From the NCBI GenBank assembly GCA_029747585.1, contig JAPEVF010000239.1:3853-42598 (forward strand): a stretch of 38,746 bases of DNA, written 5' to 3'. The notes under the pieces were generated by a model. It saw only the letters and a program-made list of their open reading frames with translations. It made no database searches and was not told where the DNA came from. Numbering within the stretch: position 1 is the first letter of the stretch; the number at the start of each line of letters is the position of its first letter. Both the position numbers and the translations under genes were made by a program. Source of the DNA: Pleurotus djamor. Taxonomy: Eukaryota > Basidiomycota > Agaricomycetes > Agaricales > Pleurotaceae. This document shows positions 1 to 10,900 of this stretch, piece after piece.

Positions 1-1487
1 ANTACGCACAGCACCGAGGAGACAACCTGCCTGATGATTCCGCCCGTCTTGATATCCACTTTGTCNACGCCCTGAAGCTGATCGGCTCGTGTAGGCCCGG
101 CATTGACGAGCATGACAGGCTTGTGAAGGGCAAGAGCNTGCTTGACNAGTCTTGTGTGGGCGGTGCACAAGGCATGAGTCTCAANAATTTATCCATCGAG
201 ACTAGGACCTACCTAAAAGCGGAGTATGTTACGAGAGTCGTGCCTATGATCAGAAGCCTATCGCCCCGTTCAANGTCTGCGAAGCTGAATGGCTACGAAT
301 CGGTCAGATGGTCTTGTTCCGNGTGTGGNATAACGTACGAACGATCCTTTACGTCCTGGGGTATTGACTCGCCAAAGAAGATTAGATGTGGCTTGTGCTA
401 TTCNACAAGGGGAGAGTGTNNATTAGTATTAATGAGTCCGAAGTTGGGGTATTTCTGATAGGGGGACTTACATTACTTGTTCGGCGACCTTCTAGTAAAC
501 ACGNTGGACAATCGGGGACGACAAAATCCTCGAAGGCAACCCCTTCCAGAACGACCTACCNTGTTTTGAACAAACAGGGGAGGATGGTTTCTAAACAATG
601 ACTTACATCTCCATCGGGATTGGTCCTGGGTCGAATGCCCGTCCTTTCTGATTCATCCATGAATTCCTTCCACTTGGGATTGGCTCCAGATAATCGGTCC
701 TGGAAAACTTGCCTGTCCACGACATGCCCAAACTTGCAGCTCACTTGCTAGATAAAGATGAGGTGGGAAGTGAGTAAGAAGCTTGATGTGGTGCATCATG
801 ATCCGATTTGACAGAACAAACATACATGTAACGTGCCATGGAGTTCCAAAATTCTGGAATGACGGGTGGGGGATTTCCAGACTTGGGAGATTGCTTTGTG
901 GTGGAGTCCGTCCACGTTCTGGGTGATCAGGCGTGGGACNACACCGTCATATTGCAGCGCTGCGAGAGCGAAGTGAGTCGTATTTGGCTGGGAATCACGG
1001 ACGGGCGGGTATCCCACGTAGGAACGCAACCTAGATTGGTACCAGAAGGTCAACCTAGGGCGTTCTTAATATCGGTGNAATTTAATCACCAGTAGCGTTG
1101 CCTGTTCGATNCAATGAATTCTGATCAATAGNCCATTTATCNNGACNTTCGGCGCGTTGGACCTACCGAAATCTGAAGCCCTTCTCCGTTTCGTCGACAA
1201 GTTCATGGTATAATATGGGCCTTTCATATAGGGAAACATTAATNAGTTAATTGGACGGCTGGAANTCCACGAAACAATTACTTGTAATTNGGGTTCATGT
1301 AACGNCCGTCTTTTCCTCGGTAGGCTCGTATACCTGAGTCCACGCTAACGCCCGCGCCTGTGAGCAGGGTGACATTTCCTGGCCGAATGAAGTTGGCGAC
1401 GCGGTCGACTGCCTCTGCGACAGATATTGGTGGTGCAGAGGAAGGTCCGAGGAGGACCTGGGGAATTGTGGGAAGTGTGATCCGCAT
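1..1487 (-). CDS. SIRT4-like (class II) NAD-dependent protein deacylase, 3' end cut by window edge
   Basis: Sir2-family enzyme that uses NAD+ to remove acyl groups from lysine; SIRT4 relatives are usually mitochondrial, but I could not confirm a targeting peptide here. The first exon (start ATG 1485-1487) reads MRITLPTIPQVLLGPS and then the NAD-binding GAGVSVDSGIRAYRG. Later exons carry RPILYHELVDETEKGF, YVGYPPVRDSQPN, the NAD/substrate motif TQNVDGLH, the catalytic histidine in LELHG, and two zinc pairs, CLFC and CPxC. Further on are HLIFFGESIPQDVKDRS, DRLLIIGTTLVTYSAF and LVNAGPTRADQL. Introns of about 50 nt separate these blocks, and frames join cleanly at most junctions. The last readable residues run off position 1, so probably only a short C-terminus is missing. 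It is divergent from PEX7. Several Ns occur in exons. Confidence 0.9.
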
Positions 1488-1605
1488 GTGACTCTTGGGG
1501 ACGGAAGCAAGAAAGGGTTGAAATCAAACCGGACCCCGCCACAACCGCCGGCTTCTTTATGAGCGACCATCACCACCCGACCCTTCCTCCTCACTATCCT
1601 ACCCG
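1488..1605. promoter_or_regulatory. shared divergent promoter, sirtuin / PEX7
   Basis: Only 118 bp separate the start codons of the sirtuin (minus) and PEX7 (plus), so both must start transcription from this spacer or inside the neighbouring 5' region. I see no clear TATA box. The function is inferred from the gene arrangement. Confidence 0.55.
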
Positions 1606-2874
1606 ATGATGAGCGGCCCACGTCCACCGCCCGCAACGATCCACACGCCAGGTTTNGCTCATTACTCGGTGGCCTGGTCGCCATTCCACAATACGCGCTT
1701 GGCTGTCGCATCGTCAGCCAACTTTGGGCTGGTTGGCAATGGGCGACTTCATCTCACGTCGCTGGGGATCAACCCAGCAGGCGCAATGGCCCTGAACATG
1801 GACAAGCAGTAAGTCGTGCAATCTTCATTCGTAGATGTGATTCATATATCTGAACCCAGAAACTAGATATGAAACACAAGATGGGCTATACGACGCTGCG
1901 TGGTCTGAAATCCACGAGAATCAGATCGTCACTGCATCGGGGGACGGCTCGCTGAAGCTGTGGGACGTCATGCTCAATGTAAGGCTTGCATATCCCGCAT
2001 ATATGCACTGATNAATNGAATGCCCGTATAGAACCACCCNATCCGTGCNTGGCAAGAGCACACCAAAGAAGTATTNTCCGTGGACTGGTCGAATCTGAAA
2101 AAGGATACATTCGCTTCCTCATCCTGGGACGGAATGGTCAAGATTGTNAGCTACACTCGCTACAATATTTTTGCCGTGAATCTCATACTGCTTCTAGTGG
2201 ACGCCTGAACGTCCGCGATCACTAATGACACTCAACGCCCATCATTCATGCGTCTACCAAGCCATGTTCTCTCCTCATCAACCTGACACTATNGCCACTT
2301 GTTCNACCGATGGTACTATCCGAATATTCGACCTTCGATCACCTGCCTACGTCCCATCCGGACCAAACACTAACAATTTTACGAATCCCCTTTCTGCTTC
2401 CATGCTGACGGTGCCCGCTTCAAATACCGAGATTTTGAGCATCGATTGGAATAAATATCGTCCCTTTTTGATCGCCAGCGGAGGCGTTGATAAATTAGCG
2501 AGAGTATGGGATTGCAGGATGATCAAACCTGGTGCGGAGGCTGGGGCTGTCGGCGGAAATTGTGAAGCACAATTACTGGGTCACGAATACGCCGTNCGGA
2601 AAGTCCAGTGGAGCCCCCATCGTGCTGAAGTCCTTGCAACGGCCAGCTACGACATGTCCTGTCGAGTGTAAGTCCTTGCACCCTTCTGTTTTACCTTGTT
2701 CAAACGATTGTCCTTCCTAGGTGGAACACTGCGCCNCCACCAGGTCAACCGCAGTTGATGTATATACACGACGCCCACACTGAGTTCGTTGTCGGATGCA
2801 GTTGGTCANTGTATGATGAAGGCGTGTTGGCGAGCTGCGGCTGGGACGGTCGAGTCAACGTGTTCCGTGTCTAG
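1606..2874 (+). CDS. PEX7: Peroxin 7, WD40 receptor for PTS2 peroxisomal matrix proteins
   Basis: Cytosolic/peroxisomal receptor that binds N-terminal PTS2 signals and carries the cargo to the peroxisome import machinery. Five exons fit: 1606-1808, 1867-1978, 2032-2145, 2198-2667 and 2721-2874, giving 350 codons plus stop with every phase closing. The N-terminus has HYSVAWSPFHNTRLAVASSANFGLVGNGRL, typical of Pex7. WD40 blades follow with YDAAWSE..GSLKLWD, VFSVDWS..SWDGMVKIW, VYQAMFSPH..DGTIRIFD, ILSIDWNKY..VDKLARVWD, VRKVQWSPH..YDMSCRVWN and the closing WDGRVNVFRV. Length agrees with yeast and human Pex7 (about 320-375 aa). A few Ns lie in exons but none breaks the frame. Confidence 0.95.
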
Positions 2875-3380
2875 NTGCAATACAGTACGTNCAATCCCTG
2901 TTTTCCTTGGCCGATCTTACGCTCGCCATTGGCTCGGCCATCAGGTTGGGGTGCTTTCCCTCATCGTCGCAGCCTAAATACTGAGCAGTAACTGCCTAAT
3001 CATGCTTGCCCGCATACTATTCACCTTGCCCCCGTGTCTTTGAGTTTTGGCCATATCTGTCCAAATNTATATGTGAAGCTTTGTGTGCCCCATAAGCANT
3101 CTTCTTCTAGCAGTCCCCGTTGCCGGAAACCCCATACCTCCTCCGTCATAGCAAGCTAACTGAGGTGGGCTTATCTGAATCGCAATCGTCATGGATCACC
3201 TGATCCTCGAACCGTGTATTTGGNCGAGGCTCAAGCTTCGAAGTTAGCACCCCTTCACACCGACCGCTTTCTGTATGTGTTCCNATCNTCCCTTCTTTTC
3301 CAATGCTCAACANNATGCTGGCGACGATCAAACCAAATCATTAGACGTGCCACCTATCACATAAGATCCCAAGATCNCCT
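2875..3380. other. intergenic spacer, no gene seen
   Basis: This 506-bp stretch between the PEX7 stop and the EFM7-like start holds the PEX7 3' flank and the promoter of the next gene. Short frames on either strand have no recognisable protein content and are interrupted by Ns. No repeat or RNA gene is visible. Confidence 0.6.
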
Positions 3381-4307
3381 ATGGCTACGCTGGTTACNAC
3401 TGATCCAACCGCGGAACTGACAGAAGATCCAGAAGATGTNCTNGCAGCCTCCTTGGATACATTGTTTGACCATGCTCCCATCACNCTCGCTTCATCAATC
3501 GGGNCACAGTTTGTCTTCGAGATCAAAGACATACCATCAGNNAGAGGACTCAGCGCGGATACACCCTTGAAGATATCACTCCGTGTTCCTGATACACAAG
3601 CATCGAATTGGTCCCTCCACGCGTCTAGCATCTGGACGGCATCGGTCTACCTTGCCGATCACATAGACTCGCTCCACCTAGAGACATATCTATCCGANGC
3701 CGCANCTTNCATGAACAAGGACACACCGTCTATAANTATCCTCGAGCTCGGCGCTGGGGCTGGATTGCCTAGCATTGCTATCGCGAAGGCNTATCACACC
3801 GAGAACATCCACGTCGTGGCAAGTGATTACCCTGATGAGAAGTTGATTTCCACTTTGGAGGACAATGNTCGAGTGAATGAGGTAGACGCCAAGTGCAGTG
3901 TCGTTCCCTACGCGTGGGGGACGGATGCTTCTCCGTTATTGCGACATACAGAACGGAATGGAAGTTCATGTTCGTCTGAGGCTTCTGGGTTTGACGTCGT
4001 TATAGCGGCTGATACGCTGTGGAATTCCGATACTCATGGAGTATTTGTGGACACTCTGAAGAAGACGTTAAAGAGGAATACAACGTCAAGGGTGCATCTA
4101 GTCGCAGGGTTGCACACAGGGAGATACACTATTCGGTCATTGCTAGACCTTGTGACGAGGGAAGGTTTTAATGTTGAGGTGATAGAAGAGCGGAGAAGTA
4201 ATGGAAGTGGGGAGAGAGATTGGAGCGCTGATAGGGCGGACGGTGAAGACGAGCAGGAAAGACGGAGATGGCTGATATGGGCGGTACTAAAGTGGCGTTC
4301 GATATGA
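3381..4307 (+). CDS. EFM7: EFM7-like N-terminal/lysine methyltransferase (methyltransferase family 16)
   Basis: Single-exon 308-aa seven-beta-strand SAM methyltransferase. Yeast Efm7 trimethylates the N-terminus and nearby lysine of elongation factor eEF1A. SAM motif I is ILELGAGAGLPSIAIAK (about residues 119-135). It is followed by the acidic loop VVASDYPD and by FDVVIAADTLWNSDTHGVF, the post-II region typical of the nicotinamide N-methyltransferase-like group. The C-terminal part, RVHLVAGLHTGRYTIRSLLDL..GFNVEVIEE..WLIWAVLKW, also fits the group. The acidic N-terminal extension is normal for fungal members. Another family-16 methyltransferase with a different substrate cannot be excluded from sequence alone. 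Eight or more Ns create unknown residues. Confidence 0.75.
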   Translation: MATLVXTDPTAELTEDPEDXXAASLDTLFDHAPIXLASSIGXQFVFEIKDIPSXRGLSADTPLKISLRVPDTQASNWSLHASSIWTASVYLADHIDSLHLETYLSXAAXXMNKDTPSIXILELGAGAGLPSIAIAKXYHTENIHVVASDYPDEKLISTLEDNXRVNEVDAKCSVVPYAWGTDASPLLRHTERNGSSCSSEASGFDVVIAADTLWNSDTHGVFVDTLKKTLKRNTTSRVHLVAGLHTGRYTIRSLLDLVTREGFNVEVIEERRSNGSGERDWSADRADGEDEQERRRWLIWAVLKWRSI

Positions 4308-4720
4308 GGTCACATTTANGAGGCGTTCTTGGGCTAACCGGCACGGGTACAGGGGTGCAGTATCTACATACAACTACNGATTTACTAGAGGGATTCATTT
4401 CGTTTCGTTTACACTATATACAGTCTGGTACCTAGGANANNNAANGGGAAACGGGAGGTAAAATGATACATCGNGAGAGAGGAAAGGAAGGCTAGTTAGT
4501 ACATTTGTGAGATCAGCAGGCTTGGTTATACACGCTATACGATACACTTCTTGTCTCCTTCACTCTTTAATTGGTCTTCTGTCTATTTGAGGAGATTATT
4601 TGATACTTCTTCCGGTGTTGACGCGCCTTGTGATTTGCTGGTGAGGAATATGAATAAATTACTTGTGTCGCGGTCGGGGAGCTGCTGGTGCTCCTCCGAA
4701 TGTCAAAATATTGAGGTTCC
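4308..4720. other. convergent intergenic spacer, no gene seen
   Basis: This 413-bp region lies between the stops of the EFM7-like gene (plus) and the F-box-like gene (minus). It is relatively AT-rich and holds both 3' flanks. The short open frames have no similarity I recognise. Confidence 0.55.
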
Positions 4721-6453
4721 TCATCCCCTGTCGACACTCCTGTCATGAAAGAACATAACAAAAAAGTTTAGTCCGAGGTCCCTCTCACGAAATATGAGGT
4801 GGCGTACCATGAATAATACGATGTTATCTTCGGTAACTCTGATACCTTCTATGTTGAGATTGTCTATTGTCTTGTAAGGAACGTCCTTGGAATATTCGTA
4901 TGGGACCATGTTTGTCTTTACTCCAGCAGTCCAGGATTTCCCAGGTACGTTGGTAGGATCGACGAAAGGTCTGAATTCGATAAGGGTTAAGCGAGGGATG
5001 AGACCTGGTTTGGTGCCCACTTGGCTGCGGGAGAGTTGTACCGGTTCGGCGTCGAGGAAAACCACCTTGGTGCCAACGAGCTGGGGACCGCCTTGATAAG
5101 GAGATGGTACAACGCTGCGGATGTAGCAGTGCTGCGACCAATGCTTCCAAGAAACGCGGGCTGGGTCTCGTCGGGATGTGGGAGGCTTGAAATACGATTC
5201 ATTGATGAAAACCCACGCGACGGGACCTTTGGCGTTGGTGGTTGGGTGACGAGCAGAGGGTGTAGCGTTGGGGTCGACTGAGAGCATGAGAAGTCGAGCG
5301 GAGGGGTCCGGATAGAAGAGAGCCTCTGGATTAGCCATAGCGTCCGATTGGGGAGACATGTTGGGACAGAAGGTGATCGCTGCCGTTCCCCAAGCTTCGG
5401 GAAGTTCGTACTCGCGCATGTTCGTCACATTAGCGATTTCTGTGATGTTGTAGAGATTCATGACGGGCCGGCCGTTGTACTTGGTGATCACCAGGAGGCG
5501 AGTTTCGTGTAAGAAGAGGATATCGCTTTCTTCGAACCACTAGGACGACGAACGTGTAAGTTTCTCGGAAGTGATCTCGAAGAAAGGACAAAGAAAACTT
5601 ACGCGAGCGTGAAGAGTGCGCCAGTCCATGACGAGGTGCTTAATTTGTCCGCCAACAAACTCCATGGAGATACCGAGCTTTGAACCACAGATCTGGAGTG
5701 TCATTTGTGACACCCGTGCCGGGGATTGAGTACTGAACTCGTAAGCGAGAGCAGGTGCCCAACGATGCTTGGAGAAAGTCCATAAGTCGCGCATGTTGAT
5801 TTGGATGGCCACAAATCCATTTTGACTATGTCCGTTGAATTAGTGGGTATACGGGACAAGCAACCGAGAGTGAATGCGTACCTGAAGAGATGCGTGGTGA
5901 CTAGAAGGGCCTGGGAAGGATCGACGATGACGCCCTCGATAGGGCCAGTAGGAAACCTTATATGGCGCGTCATATTTAAGGGACAGCCGGTTCGGAAGGA
6001 GGGGAGCTGAGATAACTCGAGACAATACTGTTGACCATTGGTGAGAATCTTGTGGACGAAGCCTCCAGTCATGCCGACTTGGGCAGGAGTTGGGATCTGT
6101 AACTTAGATTCCGAGGACCAATGAAGTCTTGGCCAGTCCTTCTTGTAAGACAAAAGGAGCTGATGGCGTGCGAGGGGGGCAGCACGGGCACGTGGGGCAC
6201 GTCCATCTTTCATGGCAGCCAATGCGAGCTCGAAGCGGTACCGTAAGGATTGGAATTCCATGACGACATTGTAGATGCGACTGAATGCCTAGAAGAGGTA
6301 ATGATAGACTTTAGACGTGGAATGTGCTTCGGTCGAATGACGGGGAATATGTGTGAACGGAATACTTGCCTGGCAGGCTCGGTACAGGGACTGGGGGTCG
6401 AGTTTCTCCAAGATAAGGATGAGGATTTCGGTCGAGATTCTGTAGCGTGCCAT
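4721..6453 (-). CDS. F-box-like protein, basidiomycete family, unknown target
   Basis: Four exons fit: 6370-6453, 5882-6288, 5603-5825 and 4721-5539, giving 510 codons plus stop with all phases closing. The start reads MARYRISTEILILILEKLDPQSLYRACQAFSRIYNVVMEFQSLRYRFELALAAMKDG. This is the F-box-like helix pattern seen in many agaricomycete proteins, where the F-box is followed by LQY/LRYRFELAL. F-box proteins usually link substrates to SCF ubiquitin ligases through Skp1. The remaining ~440 residues look like a beta-rich C-terminal domain (GFVAIQINMRDLWTF, WFEESDILFLHETRLLVITKYNG), but I recognise no repeat family. The first intron appears to be GC-AG (donor gcaagt), because only that choice gives CQ-AFSRIY in frame. 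This gene is unrelated in detail to the intronless F-box array at 20-31 kb. Confidence 0.7.
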
Positions 6454-7184
6454 TTGTGTTGTTCCCGACGACGAGCGAGAAGGAGCGGGAGTCAGAAGCA
6501 GTTGGATCTTTGTTGTTGGAACTTACCAGACGAGATGATTGACTTTATACCGATGCGAGTCGGCATGCGAGAGACGGTTGGAAGAAAAGAAAAATAAAGG
6601 ATAGTTGTTGTAAGCGTCGGGATATGTGGTATCTTTCTAGCGAATAGGATACGATTGACAAGAAGGGAGAAAATAAAACAACGGGATCTGAGGCGCGGTG
6701 CTGGTCGGTAAGGTGAAGGCATATTGTCTAGAATAGAAACTTTTGTGAAGAGAAGGCGTCTGGCGGCGTGAATGGTTCTGAGGGAGAGGAGGATTGTCAT
6801 GTCAACGATGATTTTGCGTGCGTCTGAGTCGAGTAGAGTTTTGGTGATGGATGATGGCGAGGTAGTTGGCGGTAAGATGGATTTGGAAGGCAACAATAAG
6901 GAGCCGCAGTGCGGGGCGCGTCCTTCCTGGTTTGGAGGAGTCGGTTGCCGCTTTCGTTGGTGGCGGACGAGATCCTGGGTCGCTCCATCCCGATCCAACT
7001 GTCACAATAAACTTTGGATTTTATTGTGTCAGCGGAAGATCGAGATTCCGAATCCAACACGATCGGATGGCCACCACCCACGTTTTTGCAGCACAGCCAC
7101 ACCCACCCTCTCCCGAGCAGCGTGACGCGTGTGACACATACCCCCGTCGCATCACACCCTCACTAATAACGTATCCTCCGTCCA
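6454..7184. other. divergent 731-bp spacer / promoter region, no gene seen
   Basis: The region separates the starts of the F-box-like gene (minus) and CRIPT (plus). The open frames crossing it on both strands (up to about 168 residues) have low-complexity composition, overlap each other in different frames and show no domain. It probably holds both promoters and 5' leaders. Confidence 0.5.
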
Positions 7185-7684
7185 ATGGTCTGCAAGAAAT
7201 GCGAAACTGTGCGGCGCTAAACCGTTTTGTGCCCGTCGCTTATTGTTGGGCTCATTGTTCTCCGTCTTCCTAGAAACTCTCAAAGTTAGCCGCTCCTGAT
7301 CCTTTTCAATCCACTTCAACCAGTATCAAGGACGGCTCGCGCAAGATTGGCGAGAACAAGCTCCTCAGTCGCCCAGGAAGCTCGAAGAACAGGTTTCAGG
7401 TGCCGCACAATACAATCAGCTTCTTGTGTTCGTTGCAATCTCTGACACAGCTCCCCCCTCCACTTCCTCAGCCCTATCAAGGCAAGTGCAAGGATTGCAA
7501 GTCAAACGTAACCCAGAACAAAGCAAAGTATTGCCATGGTGCGCTTTATCCCATTTTCCCAACTCCTCTTATCAAGCCACCAACAAAACATCCCCCGCTA
7601 GGCTGTGCTTACAAGAAGGGCTTATGCGCGATATGTGGCAAAAAGGTTCTAGACACTTCCGGTTATGTGATGTCGAACAAGTAG
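7185..7684 (+). CDS. CRIPT: CRIPT homologue, cysteine-rich zinc protein
   Basis: Four exons, 7185-7208, 7274-7399, 7472-7538 and 7602-7684, encode 99 aa (human CRIPT is 101). The product starts MVCKKCETKLSKLAAPDPF and continues through DGSRKIGENKLLSRP, YQGKCKDCKSNVTQNKAKYCHGCAYKKGLCAICGKKVLDT, ending in a short tail. The CxxC pairs (CKKC, CKDC, CHGC, CAIC) are the CRIPT zinc-binding pattern. In animals CRIPT binds the PDZ domain of PSD-95 and is also found with the minor spliceosome; fungal function is less clear. The first exon is only 24 nt and its donor (gtgcgg) is weak, but it restores the conserved N-terminus. It is convergent with DNMT5, 242 bp between stops. Confidence 0.92.
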
Positions 7685-7926
7685 CCATCCCTCCTTGGAC
7701 CTCGTCGGACGCTGTGTGTATCTCTCCTCTCTTTGTAATACCCTACCAGTCCACTTGTATCCCTAATGATAACGGATTTACTATTCATCCAATCAGATAC
7801 CCACCTTCTCCCACAGGCATACCCCCACNAACNTGCAAGTCCACGGAGTCGCATTTAAACTGCCTCTATACTAGTATGTACAATATTATATGTGAAGGAA
7901 ATCCGTATTACATNCAACAGATAAAT

Positions 7927-10900
7927 CTAATGATCTTTCCCATCTCGCATCATNACCTCTCTCCTCTGCTGGTAGATCTCTTCATCAATCGTATGTGTCG
8001 TCAAAAACCTGTACACCTGAACATGTTTCGTCTGACCAAACCGCACCAAACGACCAACCGCCTGCGTTTCACACATCTGGTAAATCTCNTTNGTCGGCGC
8101 CAGCAANGGCGANATGAAGATGGCNTGATTCGCAGAAGTCAAGTTGGCTCCACTCGCACTTTCNTCCATGACATTCAGNAGCAACACACGTTCCTCGCCN
8201 CCTTCTTGGAACTTCTCGAGGTTCTTGCTCTTCTGGTGTGCTGTGCCTTTGATCTCAAGGAACTTGATCTTGTTGTCGCTAAGTGCTTCGGCGACTTTCT
8301 TCATCAGATCCGGGAACTGGACGAACAGAAGGATACGCTCATCCTTGGGGATATCTTTCCTNGAGATATGGGTCAGCGGAGTGATCACAACAAAGTATCA
8401 TGGAGAACCAACGAACTTGATCTTATGAATGATCTTCTCTAGCTTCATCCCGTAATGTTTGCCTCGTCCCTCTCGTTCCCTATCATCAACACCCAGACTG
8501 TCTGCTCGGATGATATTCAACACCCTTGCAGCCGACTTGCACGCCCCAGAAGCNGTGTACACGCACTCCTCATTCTCTGCGCATGTCTTCACACACTCCA
8601 AACACCCCGTATGACCGCAAGACGACAACACAGCAATCTCACTCGCTGGCAAACCCTCCCGACCACATTTTGGACAAGCAACGTCAGGAGGACTCTCCGA
8701 CTGCTTCTGGAAATCACGAACGACCTTGAAATACCGCAGCGAGCGTACACGACCAACGAGTTCCTTCGAAAGTCGACGGATTTCATGNGTCTTCTCGCGA
8801 TGTGCCCAAGCAAGCTTTTTGACCGCTTCCGTGAGATCGGAATCGTCTGTGCGACCTTTGCGAGTGGAGGTATGGGCGCCAGCTTTGTCGAGGAGCGCGA
8901 CGATCATGTCCCGTGCGTCTTGATCGCCAACAGCATCTTCCTCGCCGCGGGTGACACGGATGTACTCGTGGAAGAGAGACTCCTTGGCGATNTCATGTTC
9001 GCTGATCAGCTTCTTCTCCCGTTTGACACCTTCCTTGAGGGCATCGAGGAGCTCAGCCTTGCACTCGTCGAGTTGGGTTAGACGCTCCTTGACAATGACA
9101 TCACANGCTTTCATCGAGTTCTCTTGATCAGTTTGGAGATCGAAGTAAGAGCAACATTTGAGAAGTGCCTCTTCAGCCGTTCTTGAAAAGACAAACTNTC
9201 AGCGTNGAAGATAACGGTGATNNTCAGNNGAGNATAGAACTTACTTGCTCTCCCCAAGGGCCTTAGTGACTCGCTTGTCACGATCGCTCTCGCTTTTTCG
9301 ACTCTTCTTCATGGCCATTTCGAGAGCGCGAAGGTAATGCTCAAGCTCCAGGTAGATAGCGTACTCTGAGGCTGTTTGAGTTTCGCGTTGGATGTTTTCT
9401 GACCATGGGATCTCGTCGATTTCGGCAATGTTCTAATGATCACAATATTTGAATATATGACTGGGGGATAGAAGNAAATAACAAACCTGGCGGACGTATT
9501 GATCAAGGAATGTTTGTCCCAGTCTATGACGGTGTGCGTGCCATTCGAGGCTGCGGACTTCACGGAAGGAATGGAACTTCTCGACGGCTATAGGGACAGA
9601 TTGAGCAAGGAGCTTGAGTGGATAGGTTATTACTTACCGGTTTGCTCCCTAATACGCTTCTTGACCTCAGTAGAGTGTCCTTCTCCGTCATCGTCAACCC
9701 CCAGGTGAAGACGTAAGAACGCAGAGATGGTCTTGACGGCTGAGAAATCATGTATCGGCGGGGTACCGGACAACACCCAGTGACGACTAGCTGCTAGTCT
9801 CGTAACGACAGAGTGCACCTTCCCATCCAAGTAGGTATATTCATCGACGACCAATCGAGCGAAGTGGAACATTTCAAAAGGAGGTGCACGCATTTCCTCC
9901 CAATCCTTCTTGACCACGGTCGAACCGAGCTTCCAAGGATCGGTATCTTGTCTTCGTGCTTTCTTGGCTGGGCGGTCTTCGTCATCGTCGGCTTTGCGCT
10001 TCTTCGCAGCGGGTTTCTTAGCCTTGGCGGCGGACTTTGCTGGCGCATCGTCAACGTCCATGTCATCAGTATCCGCTTCAGTCTCGCTGGGACCACTTGA
10101 AGCTGAAGCACGACCTTTGCCCTTCGCCTGAGGCTTGGGTACCGCTTTGGGCTTCGGCTTCGATTTCGATTTTGACTTGGACTGGGAGGCATCCTCCTCC
10201 GATGAGGCATTGGCGTCAAAAGCACTCTCTTCAGAAGAAGTGGCATCACCACCTGAACCATCCTCGTAATCGGAGGACTCGTCTGCTGGGCGCTTCCGAG
10301 AAGACCGCGTTGGTTGAGTCTTTGAAGACTTGGCCGCTGTCTTCTTCGCTGTCTTCTTCACTGCTTTCGGCTTATGAGTATCTGTGTCGCTTTCAGAATC
10401 AACGATAACAACAGCTGGCGCAGCTTTGCGCCGTAGGCGTTGACGAGGTCGGTCGGATTCTTCGTCTGACCCTTCACTTTGGGACGGCGGTGCGGAGGAG
10501 GGTGGCACGGAAGCTCCATCCGTCTCCGGCGACGTCTTACGCGAGTTCTGGATGGGAATCACAACTTCGACTGTGTCCTGGATATAGGGGGCGTCACTGT
10601 CACTCTCCACGACCTTCGAGGCTTTGGCTTTGGCTGGCTTGACAGCTACCTTCTTAGCAGCTTTGGTTGGCGTCGTTTTGGACTTTCGTTCAGCTTCGGC
10701 GGCCTCAGCTGCCTCACGGTAGTGCTTGCCTTTCAGACGTTTGGATTGCAACGCCTTGAGCTGTTCAGCAGCTTCCTCAGCAGCTAAACACGCGTGATTA
10801 GTAAGCTGACGGTATGAAGAAGACATCCACTAACCTCGACGTTTAGCGTCTTTCATATTTTCGATAACTGCACTCGAACCTTGATCACGGAGGGTGTTCA

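Noticed and set aside
6492..6998. 168-residue minus-strand frame in the F-box/CRIPT spacer
   Set aside because: Low-complexity, overlaps other open frames, not in splice continuity with the F-box-like gene, which has its own good ATG at 6453.
7426..8442. 338-residue plus-strand open frame across the CRIPT 3' end and DNMT5 last exons
   Set aside because: It overlaps CRIPT in another frame and is antisense to the conserved helicase C domain; its composition has no domain logic.
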